NCBI RefSeq assembly: GCF_026163685.1
Contig: NZ_JAOXSR010000004.1
Span: 62,001 to 126,000 of the forward strand
Length of the DNA stretch: 64,000 nucleotides
Direction: 5' to 3'
DNA from: Oerskovia flava
GTDB taxonomy: Bacteria; Actinomycetota; Actinomycetes; Actinomycetales; Cellulomonadaceae
Below the pieces are notes generated by a model, which was given only the letters and a program-made list of their open reading frames with translations, was not told the origin of the DNA and did no database searches. A program made the position numbers and the translations under genes. This document shows positions 25,907-33,538 of this stretch, in pieces. How positions within the stretch are numbered: the first letter of the stretch is position 1; each line of letters begins with the position of its first letter.

Positions 25907-27424
25907 GTGACCATCGACCTCTCGCACCTCATCAAGGCCTACGACGTCCGCGGCACCGTCCCGGACCAGCTCGGCCCTGACGTCGCCCACGCGATCGGCG
26001 TGGCCTTCGCCCACGCCGTCGTCCTCCCCGAGGTCGGTCAGGTGCCCGACGGCGTGGGCACCGAGGCCGGGGCGGACGGCCGTGCGCGTGCCGTCGTCGG
26101 GCAGGACATGCGGGACTCCGGCCCGGCGCTCGTGGACGCGTTCGCCCAGGGCCTGGCCGACGCCGGGGTCGACGTCGTCCGTATCGGGCTGTGCTCCACG
26201 GACGGCCTGTACTACGCCTCGGGCGCCCTCGGCGTCCCGGGGGCGATGTTCACCGCGAGCCACAACCCGGCCGAGTACAACGGCATCAAGCTGTGCCGCG
26301 CGGGCGCACGGCCCGTCGGTCAGGACTCGGGCCTCACCGAGGTCCGCCGGCTCGCCGAGCAGTACCTCGGCGAGGACTTCCCGCCCGTCGCGGGCACGCC
26401 GGGCACGGTGACGGAACGCGACATGCTCACCGACTACGCCGCGTTCCTGCGGTCGCTCGTCGACCTGTCCGCGATCCGCCCGCTCAAGGTCGTCATCGAC
26501 GCCGGCAACGGGATGGGCGGGTACACCGTGCCTGCCGTGCTCGGCACGGGCGCGGGCCTCGCGCACCTGCCCCTGGACATCGTGCCGCTGTACTTCGAGC
26601 TCGACGGCACCTTTCCGAACCACGAGGCGAACCCGCTCGACCCGGAGAACCTGCGCGACCTGCAGGCCGCGGTCGTCGAGCACGACGCCGACCTCGGCCT
26701 CGCGTTCGACGGGGACGCCGACCGGTGCTTCGTCGTCGACGAGCACGGCGACCCCGTCTCCCCGTCCGCGATCACGGCGCTCGTGGGGCTGCGGGAGGTC
26801 GCCACCGAGCTCGCCGCAGGCCGCACACCGACCGTGATCCACAACCTCATCACGTCGCGCGCCGTCCCGGACCTCCTCGGCGGCGCGGGCGCGAGGACCG
26901 TGCGCACCCGCGTCGGGCACTCGTTCATCAAAGCGCAGATGGCCGAGCACGGCGCCGTCTTCGGCGGCGAGCACAGCGCCCACTACTACTTCCGCGACTT
27001 CTTCTACGCCGACACCGGCATGCTCGCGGCGATGCACGTGCTCGCCGCCCTCGGCACGCAGCCCCACCCGCTGTCGGCGCTCGCGGAGATGTACGAGCCG
27101 TACGTCTCGAGCGGCGAGATCAACTCGCGGGTGCGGGACGTCGCGGCGGCGCGCGAGCGGGTCGTGACCGCGTACGTGACCGAGCAGGGCGCCGGGCCCG
27201 TCGACGTCGACGAGCTCGACGGCCTGACCGTCTCGCACTGGGACGCCCACCCCCAGTGGTGGTTCAACCTCCGGGCGTCCAACACCGAGCCGCTGCTGCG
27301 GCTCAACGTCGAGGCGGCCGACGTCGACATCATGGAGAAGGTGCGCGACGACGTCCTGTCGCTCGTGCGCGAGGCACCGGCCGACGCCGGTGCGACCGAC
27401 GGTACCGAGGAGAGTGCATCATGA
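25907..27424 (+). CDS. manB: Phosphomannomutase/phosphoglucomutase
   Basis: This alpha-D-phosphohexomutase interconverts mannose-6-P and mannose-1-P (possibly also the glucose forms) and so feeds GDP-mannose and glucose-1-P pools. The 505-residue protein carries the phosphoserine loop TASHNP with Ser118, the metal-binding DGDAD at 268-272, and a late GGEHSAHYYF sugar-specificity loop. In actinobacteria the gene typically follows DUF3499; here the rml genes intervene. The GTG at 25907 is chosen because it opens the conserved LIKAYDVRGTVP region and has a -10 hexamer seven bases upstream. The stop overlaps the next ATG (ATGA). Confidence 0.92.
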   Translation: MTIDLSHLIKAYDVRGTVPDQLGPDVAHAIGVAFAHAVVLPEVGQVPDGVGTEAGADGRARAVVGQDMRDSGPALVDAFAQGLADAGVDVVRIGLCSTDGLYYASGALGVPGAMFTASHNPAEYNGIKLCRAGARPVGQDSGLTEVRRLAEQYLGEDFPPVAGTPGTVTERDMLTDYAAFLRSLVDLSAIRPLKVVIDAGNGMGGYTVPAVLGTGAGLAHLPLDIVPLYFELDGTFPNHEANPLDPENLRDLQAAVVEHDADLGLAFDGDADRCFVVDEHGDPVSPSAITALVGLREVATELAAGRTPTVIHNLITSRAVPDLLGGAGARTVRTRVGHSFIKAQMAEHGAVFGGEHSAHYYFRDFFYADTGMLAAMHVLAALGTQPHPLSALAEMYEPYVSSGEINSRVRDVAAARERVVTAYVTEQGAGPVDVDELDGLTVSHWDAHPQWWFNLRASNTEPLLRLNVEAADVDIMEKVRDDVLSLVREAPADAGATDGTEESAS

Positions 27425-27615
27425 GCGCAGAGCTGACCATCGACCCCTGGGTGCGGGCCGCGCTGCGGTGCCCCGTCACCGGCGCGATCCTCGTCGACGC
27501 CACCGGTCCGGACGGCGAGCCCGAGCTGCACTCGACCGACACCGAGCGGCCGCTCGCCTATCCTCTGCGGGACGGGATCCCCGTGCTGCTGGAGGGCGAC
27601 GCGCGGGCACTGTGA
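27421..27615 (+). CDS. Trm112-family protein
   Basis: A 64-residue protein of the Trm112/YcaR family, small proteins that in other systems bind and activate methyltransferases. It shows LRCPVTGAILV near 15-25 and the terminal PLRDGIPVLLEGDA block that defines the family. Only one Cys of the usual zinc set is present. It starts at an ATG that overlaps the manB stop, behind GAGGAGAG, so expression is coupled to manB, the same pairing seen in many actinobacteria. Confidence 0.88.
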   Translation: MSAELTIDPWVRAALRCPVTGAILVDATGPDGEPELHSTDTERPLAYPLRDGIPVLLEGDARAL

Positions 27616-27632
27616 CCCCGCAGGTGGGGTGT

Positions 27633-27638
27633 TAGGCT
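27633..27638 (+). promoter_or_regulatory. Candidate -10 element (TAGGCT) for the PP-loop gene
   Basis: A third copy of TAGGCT on this side of the window, 55 bases before the ATG at 27694. It would give a leader of about 50 bases that carries the CAGGAG ribosome binding site. No convincing -35 is visible. Confidence 0.4.
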
Positions 27639-27693
27639 GCGCCCCCAACGATCTCGAGGGACCCCGGTCCCGTCGTACAGCAGGAGCAGTCGT

Positions 27694-29220
27694 ATGGACG
27701 TCGTCGTCGCACCGCCGCGTGTGTGGGGGCACCGTGTCCACTTCAGGTTCGAGCTGTCCGAGCCGACGACGACGCAGCGCCGCAACCGCTGGTCGGTCTC
27801 GTTCCCCGGGACCTCCCTGCGTGGCATCCCGCGCGAGCTGCTGCTCGAGAACTTCCTCGCGTTGCAGCTCCCGGTGTGGGCCGTGCAGGACCCGGCCGCG
27901 ACGGTCCGCCTGCCGATGTCGATGCCTCGAGCCGTCGTGGAGTGGTGGCTCGCCTACCACCGACTCGACACGATGACGGTCGGGCCGCTGAGCGACGACG
28001 CTCCCGTCACGCTCGAGGGCTTGCCTCGTCGTGGATCGTCTGCAGGCCGGACCGCGGTGATGTTCGGCGGCGGCAAGGACTCGACGCTGGCCTACGAAGC
28101 TCTCGCGGAGAAGCTCGGCGCGGACCGCGTCCTGCTCGTGCACATGGTGCACCCGTTCTCGGCACGACGCGGTGCGTCGTCGCAGGCCCAGCGTCGTGCC
28201 GAACGGCAGATCCTGGCACCGCTGCGTCGCCGCGGGGCCGAGATCAAGGTCGTCCGCACCGACTTCATCGCCAACCTGCGGGCGCATGCCAAGGTCCGGC
28301 CTGGTGTCCTGCTGTACTTCGGTGCCGCGCTGGCCGGCCTGATCGCCGCAGACTGCGCGGCCGCGACGGTCAGTCACACGGCCGGCGGGTACTGGGTGAA
28401 GGACCGAGTGGGCAAACCGGCGATGTGGGGCAACCGTCGGCTGCGGCCCGAGTGGCTCGAGACGCTCAGCGACTACTACGAGGTACGCCTCGGCCGTCCG
28501 TTGGAGCTGTCGACGACGCACTACGCCGTCTCGGAGTACCTCTCCTTCGCGACCCTCCTCGAGCGTTATCCCGCGGCGTTGGACGGCGTGGTGATGTGTA
28601 TGCGAGAGCCGCAGCCGGGCCGACGCTGGTGCTACGACTGCAAGAAGTGCTTCGAGTACGCGGTGTTCGGGCTCTCCCGCGGCTACGTCGACGGTTCTTT
28701 CGACTACCAGACGATGTTCACGGCTCGCTACACCACCGGCCTGCACAAGCACGCGAAGACCGCGCCTCGTGACGAGCGGACCGGGCTCGCGCTGTGGTCT
28801 CCTCGTGTCGGCACCCCGACGCACTTCGCGTCCATGTGCCACGCGCTGCACCACCTCGATCCTTCACTGCTCGTCGACCGGGTGGACTCCCGCGTGCTCA
28901 AGCGTCTCGTCGTCCTGCGTGGCGCCTACGGCACGACCTCCTTCCCTGCAGTCGAGACGATCGTCCGCGCCGCGATCGACCTACCACGCGCGCAGGCCGC
29001 CAGGATCGTCGCCGAGGTCGCGGCCGAGCACCACGAGGTCGTGCCGGAGCAGGCCGGCCCGCTGCTGCGCGGGGACGAGCCGGTCGGCTACGCCTACGGG
29101 ACCCGGATGCCCGTGGACCTGCCCGTCCCCGAGGCGGGCTCCGCGGAGCGTGCGGCGGTACCGGCCGCGTCCGTCGTTCGGGCTCCGGGTCCGACGGTGA
29201 CAGGCCCGTTCGAGGGGTAG
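27694..29220 (+). CDS. PP-loop ATP pyrophosphatase-like protein of unknown function
   Basis: This 508-residue protein has a clear PP-loop, MFGGGKDSTLAY, with GGGKDS at 125-130. Proteins with this loop (QueC, ThiI, TilS, asparagine synthetase, sugar amidotransferases, and probably MurL) activate a carboxyl or carbonyl group by adenylation. A CYDCKKC cluster at 313-319 looks like a metal-binding site of the kind found C-terminal to the loop in QueC-like proteins. The first 110 residues are a separate region. No signal peptide or membrane segment is seen. The ATG has CAGGAG upstream. It lies between Trm112 and an envelope acyltransferase, so a role in modifying a cell-wall precursor or sugar is possible, but I cannot name the substrate. 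Confidence 0.75.
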   Translation: MDVVVAPPRVWGHRVHFRFELSEPTTTQRRNRWSVSFPGTSLRGIPRELLLENFLALQLPVWAVQDPAATVRLPMSMPRAVVEWWLAYHRLDTMTVGPLSDDAPVTLEGLPRRGSSAGRTAVMFGGGKDSTLAYEALAEKLGADRVLLVHMVHPFSARRGASSQAQRRAERQILAPLRRRGAEIKVVRTDFIANLRAHAKVRPGVLLYFGAALAGLIAADCAAATVSHTAGGYWVKDRVGKPAMWGNRRLRPEWLETLSDYYEVRLGRPLELSTTHYAVSEYLSFATLLERYPAALDGVVMCMREPQPGRRWCYDCKKCFEYAVFGLSRGYVDGSFDYQTMFTARYTTGLHKHAKTAPRDERTGLALWSPRVGTPTHFASMCHALHHLDPSLLVDRVDSRVLKRLVVLRGAYGTTSFPAVETIVRAAIDLPRAQAARIVAEVAAEHHEVVPEQAGPLLRGDEPVGYAYGTRMPVDLPVPEAGSAERAAVPAASVVRAPGPTVTGPFEG

Positions 29221-29338
29221 CGCTCCGTCCCGCACGCGTCGGCGCGGGGACGATCGCTCGTCGGCGGGCAAGCAGCACGGGCGCCGGTACCGTAGAAGGG
29301 TGAGCCCGGCCTGCTCACACGCCGCACGAGAGGATCGG

Positions 29339-31441
29339 ATGACCCAGCGCACTGGAGCGGAGCTCGGCGTCCCCGCGGTGGTATCGCGTCCTGAGCCCCG
29401 ACCGGGTACTCCGGCACGTGCCGACATCCAGGGCCTGCGGGCCGTCGCCGTGGTCGCGGTCCTCGTCTACCACCTGTGGCCTGACCGCCTCACCGGCGGG
29501 TACGTGGGTGTCGACGTCTTCTTCGTCATCTCGGGCTTCCTCATCACGAGCCACCTCCTGCGCACCCCGGTCCGGTCGGTCGGCGACCTGCTGACCTTCT
29601 GGGCGCGGCGCGTCCGGCGGCTCATCCCGGCGGCCACCGTGGTGCTCGTCGCCACGCTCGCCGCGAGCGCGATCTGGTTGCCCGCCACGGTGCTGAGCGC
29701 CGTCGCCCGGGAGGTCACGGCGGCCGCGCTCTACGTGGAGAACTGGGCGCTCGCGGAGTCCGCCACCGACTACCTGGCCGCAGACCAGCTGCACACCCCC
29801 GTCCAGCACTACTGGTCGTTGTCCGTCGAGGAGCAGTTCTACGTCGTGTGGCCGTTGCTGCTCGCCGTCCTCGTCTGGCTCGCGGCCCGACGCCGGACCC
29901 GCGTGCTCCACCCGGCCGTCGGTATCGCTGTGGTCGTCGCGGTGTCGCTCGCGTGGTCGGCGCACCTCACTGCGACCGATCCCGCGCGGGCGTACTTCGT
30001 GTCGACGACGCGCGTGTGGGAGCTGGCCGCGGGCGGGCTGCTCGCCGCGGTCGGGACGCTCGGTGTGGCGCGTATGCCGTCCGCGGCCCGTGCCGCGCTC
30101 GCATGGGCCGGTCTGGGGGCGATCGCGTACGCCGTCGCGACGTTCGACGCCTCGACCGCCTTCCCCGGGGTGGCCGCGGCCGTCCCGGTCGTGGGGACGC
30201 TGCTCGTCCTCGTGGCCGCGTCGGACGGGCTGCGGGGCGGACCGGGCGCGGCGCTCGGCGCACGCCCGGTCGCGTGGCTCGGCGACGTCTCGTACTCGCT
30301 CTACCTGTGGCACTGGCCGCTGATCGTCATCACGCCCTTCGTCCTCGGGCGAGGGCTGGGATGGGCGGACAAGCTCGTGCTCCTGGTGGTCGCGTGCGCG
30401 CTGGCCGGGGCGAGCAAGCGATTCGTGGAGGACCCGGTGCGGCGCAGCCGGCTGCTCACGCGCCGCCGCCTCGCCACGTTCGGTGTGCTAGTCGGGTGCG
30501 CGCTGGTCGTCGTGGTGGGTGCGAGCGCGATGTCGGCCAAGGCCGCGGCGGACGAGCGCGCGGCGGACGTGGCGATGCAGTCCGCGCTGGAGGACCCGCC
30601 GTCGTGCTTCGCCGCCGCGGCGGCGCGCGACCCGGAGTGCACCTTCCCGGGTGACGACCTCGTGACGCCGCCGCTGTCGGTGCAGGACGACCAGCCCGAC
30701 GTGTACGCCGACGGGTGCTGGAACAACACCCCGTTCGACTCCCGCCGGACGTGCACCTACGGCCTCGACGTGGCACAGACCCGGGTCGCGCTCGTCGGGA
30801 ACTCGCACGCGGGGCACTGGCAGCCACCGCTCACCGAGCTCGTCGAGGAGCGGGACTGGTCCCTGACGACCTATCTCGTCTCGGAGTGCTACACCGTGGA
30901 CGTGCCGCTCGACATGGGGACCGACGAGGCGACGGACAACTGCCTGGGGTGGAACGACTGGGTGACGGACGAGGTGTCGAGCGGCTACGACCTCGTGGTG
31001 ATGTCGAACCGGACCTTCCGGGAGATCGAGGGTGTGGACCCCGACGATCGCGGTGACGTCGCCAAGGAGGCCTACGCCCGCGTCCTGGCGGAGGTCACGG
31101 CGGGCGGGACCCCCGTCCTCGTGCTGCGTGACACGCCCGCGTGGCCGGAGAGCGTGCCGGACTGCGTCGCGGAGCACGCGTACGACCCGCTGGAGTGCGC
31201 GGTCCCGACCGGTCTCGCGCTCGAGCGTGACCCGCTCGCCGAGGCGGGCGCCCAGGACGTGAGCGGCCTCGTGACCGTGGCGGACCTCAACGACATGCTG
31301 TGCACGGACGACGAGTGCTACCCGGTGGTGGGTGGCGCGATCGTGTTCTTCGATCACGGGCACCTGTCCAGGACCTACGCCGAGAGCCTGAGCCCGGAGG
31401 TGGCGGCTGCCGTCGACGAGGCGATGAGGACCGATCGCTGA
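29339..31441 (+). CDS. Membrane acyltransferase with C-terminal SGNH domain (OafA/YrhL type)
   Basis: This 700-residue protein is a second copy of the architecture seen at 1972-4122. The acyltransferase-3 domain has ADIQGLRAVAVVAV at 28-41 and HYWSLSVEEQFYVVWP at 157-172, with about ten membrane segments to residue 400. The SGNH domain has GNSH at 487-490 and an intact terminal DHGHLS, so the full catalytic set is present. It likely O-acetylates an extracytoplasmic glycan. The ATG at 29339 has GAGAGGATCGG before it. A GTG at 29300, six bases after TACCGT, is a possible leaderless alternative adding 13 residues. Confidence 0.88.
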   Translation: MTQRTGAELGVPAVVSRPEPRPGTPARADIQGLRAVAVVAVLVYHLWPDRLTGGYVGVDVFFVISGFLITSHLLRTPVRSVGDLLTFWARRVRRLIPAATVVLVATLAASAIWLPATVLSAVAREVTAAALYVENWALAESATDYLAADQLHTPVQHYWSLSVEEQFYVVWPLLLAVLVWLAARRRTRVLHPAVGIAVVVAVSLAWSAHLTATDPARAYFVSTTRVWELAAGGLLAAVGTLGVARMPSAARAALAWAGLGAIAYAVATFDASTAFPGVAAAVPVVGTLLVLVAASDGLRGGPGAALGARPVAWLGDVSYSLYLWHWPLIVITPFVLGRGLGWADKLVLLVVACALAGASKRFVEDPVRRSRLLTRRRLATFGVLVGCALVVVVGASAMSAKAAADERAADVAMQSALEDPPSCFAAAAARDPECTFPGDDLVTPPLSVQDDQPDVYADGCWNNTPFDSRRTCTYGLDVAQTRVALVGNSHAGHWQPPLTELVEERDWSLTTYLVSECYTVDVPLDMGTDEATDNCLGWNDWVTDEVSSGYDLVVMSNRTFREIEGVDPDDRGDVAKEAYARVLAEVTAGGTPVLVLRDTPAWPESVPDCVAEHAYDPLECAVPTGLALERDPLAEAGAQDVSGLVTVADLNDMLCTDDECYPVVGGAIVFFDHGHLSRTYAESLSPEVAAAVDEAMRTDR

Positions 31442-31452
31442 CAGGTGGGGCG

Positions 31453-33369
31453 TCAGACGACGCGAAGGTCCACGCGAGGGCTCCACCTCGCGACGAGCAC
31501 GTCGTTCCCGGAGAAGTGGGCCTTGATCCGCTGGTTGCCCCGCGTCGTGCTGGCCGGCAGCGTGATCGTCAGTCGTCCCTGGTCCGACGCCCTGAGCGTC
31601 GCGGTCCGGACCTTCCTGCTGCCGACGTACACGGAGACCTTCCCCGTCGGTCGGGAGATCCCGGTGGCCCGCACGGTGACGGTGACCTTCGGCTTCTCCC
31701 AGGTCCGGACGGTGCTCTTCGCGAGCTTGGCCGTGACCGTCGGCGTCGCCTTGGTCACGCGCACGGACCTGGTGCCGGAGGCTGACATCACCGTGGTCGA
31801 CGACGAGCTGCTCGGGACGAACGTCGCGGTGACGGTGTGCGAGCCCACTTTGAGCGACCGGGGCAGCCGGACCGTCGCCGTGCCCGTCGAGGAGACCGTG
31901 ACGCGGCCGAGCGCCATCGATCCTCGTGTGAACGTCATCGTCCCGGCCGGGACGACCCCGCCGACCGTGGCGACGGTCGCCGTCATCGTGAGCACGTTCG
32001 GGTCCTGGTGCACCTGCGTGCCGGTGCGGCTTGCCGCGACCGTCACCGCAGGCGTGCTCCGGACCGCTATGTCGACCTTGGCGGTTGCGCCGACGGATCG
32101 CGTCGTCACCGAGACGGCCTTCGAACGGGTGGTGAACGTCGACCCGACCGGCAGGTACGACGTCCTGCCCGACGACGGGCCGTGCGGGAGGACGACCTGC
32201 TCGCCCTGGTAGAACGTCGAGGTCGTGGCCGGCGCAAGGCGCAGGATCCGGACGCCGTGGTCGAAGCGGAGCGGGAGCCCACCGGTCGCGAGGTTCACGC
32301 GGTGCCCGGGCCACGGCGTCGAGGCAGAGCGGTACTCGACGTAGTAGCGGTCTTTGGTCTTCGGGTCGATGACGGTCACGCTCTGCCGGCTGCCGGAGCC
32401 GCCGACGGGTGACAGGTCGACCGTGCGGACCCCCGCCCCTGCCGTCGTGCCGGCCGAGCCGAGGACACCGAGCCGGGCCCGGCCCGGTGTCGACAGTGCA
32501 GGGATCGTGGCCCCTGGCGCCAAGGCGGTACCCATGACGTCGAACGAGTCGACGTACGGCAGGTAGCCGCAGCTCGACGGGAGCGGTCGCAGAGATGCGT
32601 CGTTCGTGCTGCCGGAGCACCACAACGAGCCCGAGTGCTCGAGCCCCTTGTTGTGGCCGAGCTCGTGCGCGAGGGTGTGGGCACCGTCGTCGAACTGCGA
32701 AGCGTTCGCACCGCCGTGGAGCGCGAACACGACGCCGCCGCTCGATGTGCTCGGCGTCGACGGAAGCGTCCCCAGACCGAGGGTGCCGCCACAGGTCGTG
32801 CGGCCGAGGTCCGTGCCCCGGTACGGCGAGAGCACCACGAGGTGCTCGCGCTGGCGAGGGCCCGACGTCCGGTTGCTGTACCAGCCCGTGCCGTAGCGGC
32901 TCTCCCCGGCCTTCTCCCACAACGACAGGATGTTGTTCGTCGTGGAGCACGACGCGTTCGGCAGGGAGATCCGCTCGATGCTGCCCGTCTCGTAGGACAC
33001 GGCGCCGCCCGTCTGGTCGGACCAGAAGGACGAGACCTCGTCGACGAGATCGTGGACCGCCTCGTCCGACACCCAGCCCTCGACCTGCGAGGTGGACGTC
33101 CATCCCGGGGCGACCACCACGACGTGCGCGGTGTGCGTGCCGGGCGCGGACATCCGTCGCAGGGAGCCGGACGGCGCCTCGTCGGCCAGCGGCGAGTCGT
33201 AGCGGACCGGCTCGTCGTCGATGACTGGGGTGTCAGGGTGCGTGGCCACCGGCGTGGCGCCGACGGACGCTGACGCCGAGACCCCGGGAACGGCAAGCGC
33301 GAGGGTCGAGGCGACCAATGCGGCGACGGCGCTCCGTGCCAGCCGTACCCGAGATCGACGATGCCTCAT
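31453..33369 (-). CDS. Secreted zinc metalloprotease with Ig-like domains (metzincin)
   Basis: This 638-residue protein has a Sec signal peptide (basic start, hydrophobic 12-28, Ala-rich cleavage region near 34). The protease domain carries HELGHNKGLEH at 235-245, the full HExxHxxGxxH zinc site, and a downstream Met-turn FDVMG at 276-280, which together define a metzincin; gametolysin-type (M11) is the closest fit. Two bacterial Ig-like domains of the APAGTMTF/GKVSVYV kind follow from about 455 to 638 and probably bind or space the enzyme from the wall. The ATG at 33369 follows GGGGGCACGG. It is downstream of the Ig-like repeat protein on the same strand but separated by a terminator. Confidence 0.87.
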   Translation of the reverse strand: MRHRRSRVRLARSAVAALVASTLALAVPGVSASASVGATPVATHPDTPVIDDEPVRYDSPLADEAPSGSLRRMSAPGTHTAHVVVVAPGWTSTSQVEGWVSDEAVHDLVDEVSSFWSDQTGGAVSYETGSIERISLPNASCSTTNNILSLWEKAGESRYGTGWYSNRTSGPRQREHLVVLSPYRGTDLGRTTCGGTLGLGTLPSTPSTSSGGVVFALHGGANASQFDDGAHTLAHELGHNKGLEHSGSLWCSGSTNDASLRPLPSSCGYLPYVDSFDVMGTALAPGATIPALSTPGRARLGVLGSAGTTAGAGVRTVDLSPVGGSGSRQSVTVIDPKTKDRYYVEYRSASTPWPGHRVNLATGGLPLRFDHGVRILRLAPATTSTFYQGEQVVLPHGPSSGRTSYLPVGSTFTTRSKAVSVTTRSVGATAKVDIAVRSTPAVTVAASRTGTQVHQDPNVLTMTATVATVGGVVPAGTMTFTRGSMALGRVTVSSTGTATVRLPRSLKVGSHTVTATFVPSSSSSTTVMSASGTRSVRVTKATPTVTAKLAKSTVRTWEKPKVTVTVRATGISRPTGKVSVYVGSRKVRTATLRASDQGRLTITLPASTTRGNQRIKAHFSGNDVLVARWSPRVDLRVV

Positions 33370-33492
33370 CCGTGCCCCCACGTTCCGTGCCCGGGAAGCC
33401 CTTGTGAGCGCCCGTCGCAGGGTGAACGTACCGCTCGACTCCCCGGAGCGCAGGTCGGGCGGTCGAAGGGGCCCGCGCTCCGGTCTGTTGCA

Positions 33493-33528
33493 CTGTGGGC
33501 CGGCCCTCGGTGAAGTGCCGGCCCACAG
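33493..33528 (-). terminator. Terminator after the Ig-like repeat protein gene
   Basis: A perfect 12-bp inverted repeat (33493-33504 and 33517-33528) with a 12-base loop lies 10 bases beyond the stop of the gene ending at 33539. It separates that gene from the metzincin gene. Confidence 0.7.
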
Positions 33529-33538
33529 CTGTACTTCG

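Noticed and set aside
30488-33103. Very long open frame of more than 850 codons on the minus strand across the acyltransferase and protease genes
   Set aside because: It is antisense to two genes with clear domains, its product is an Arg/His/Gly-rich composition with no motif, and GC-rich DNA commonly leaves such frames open.
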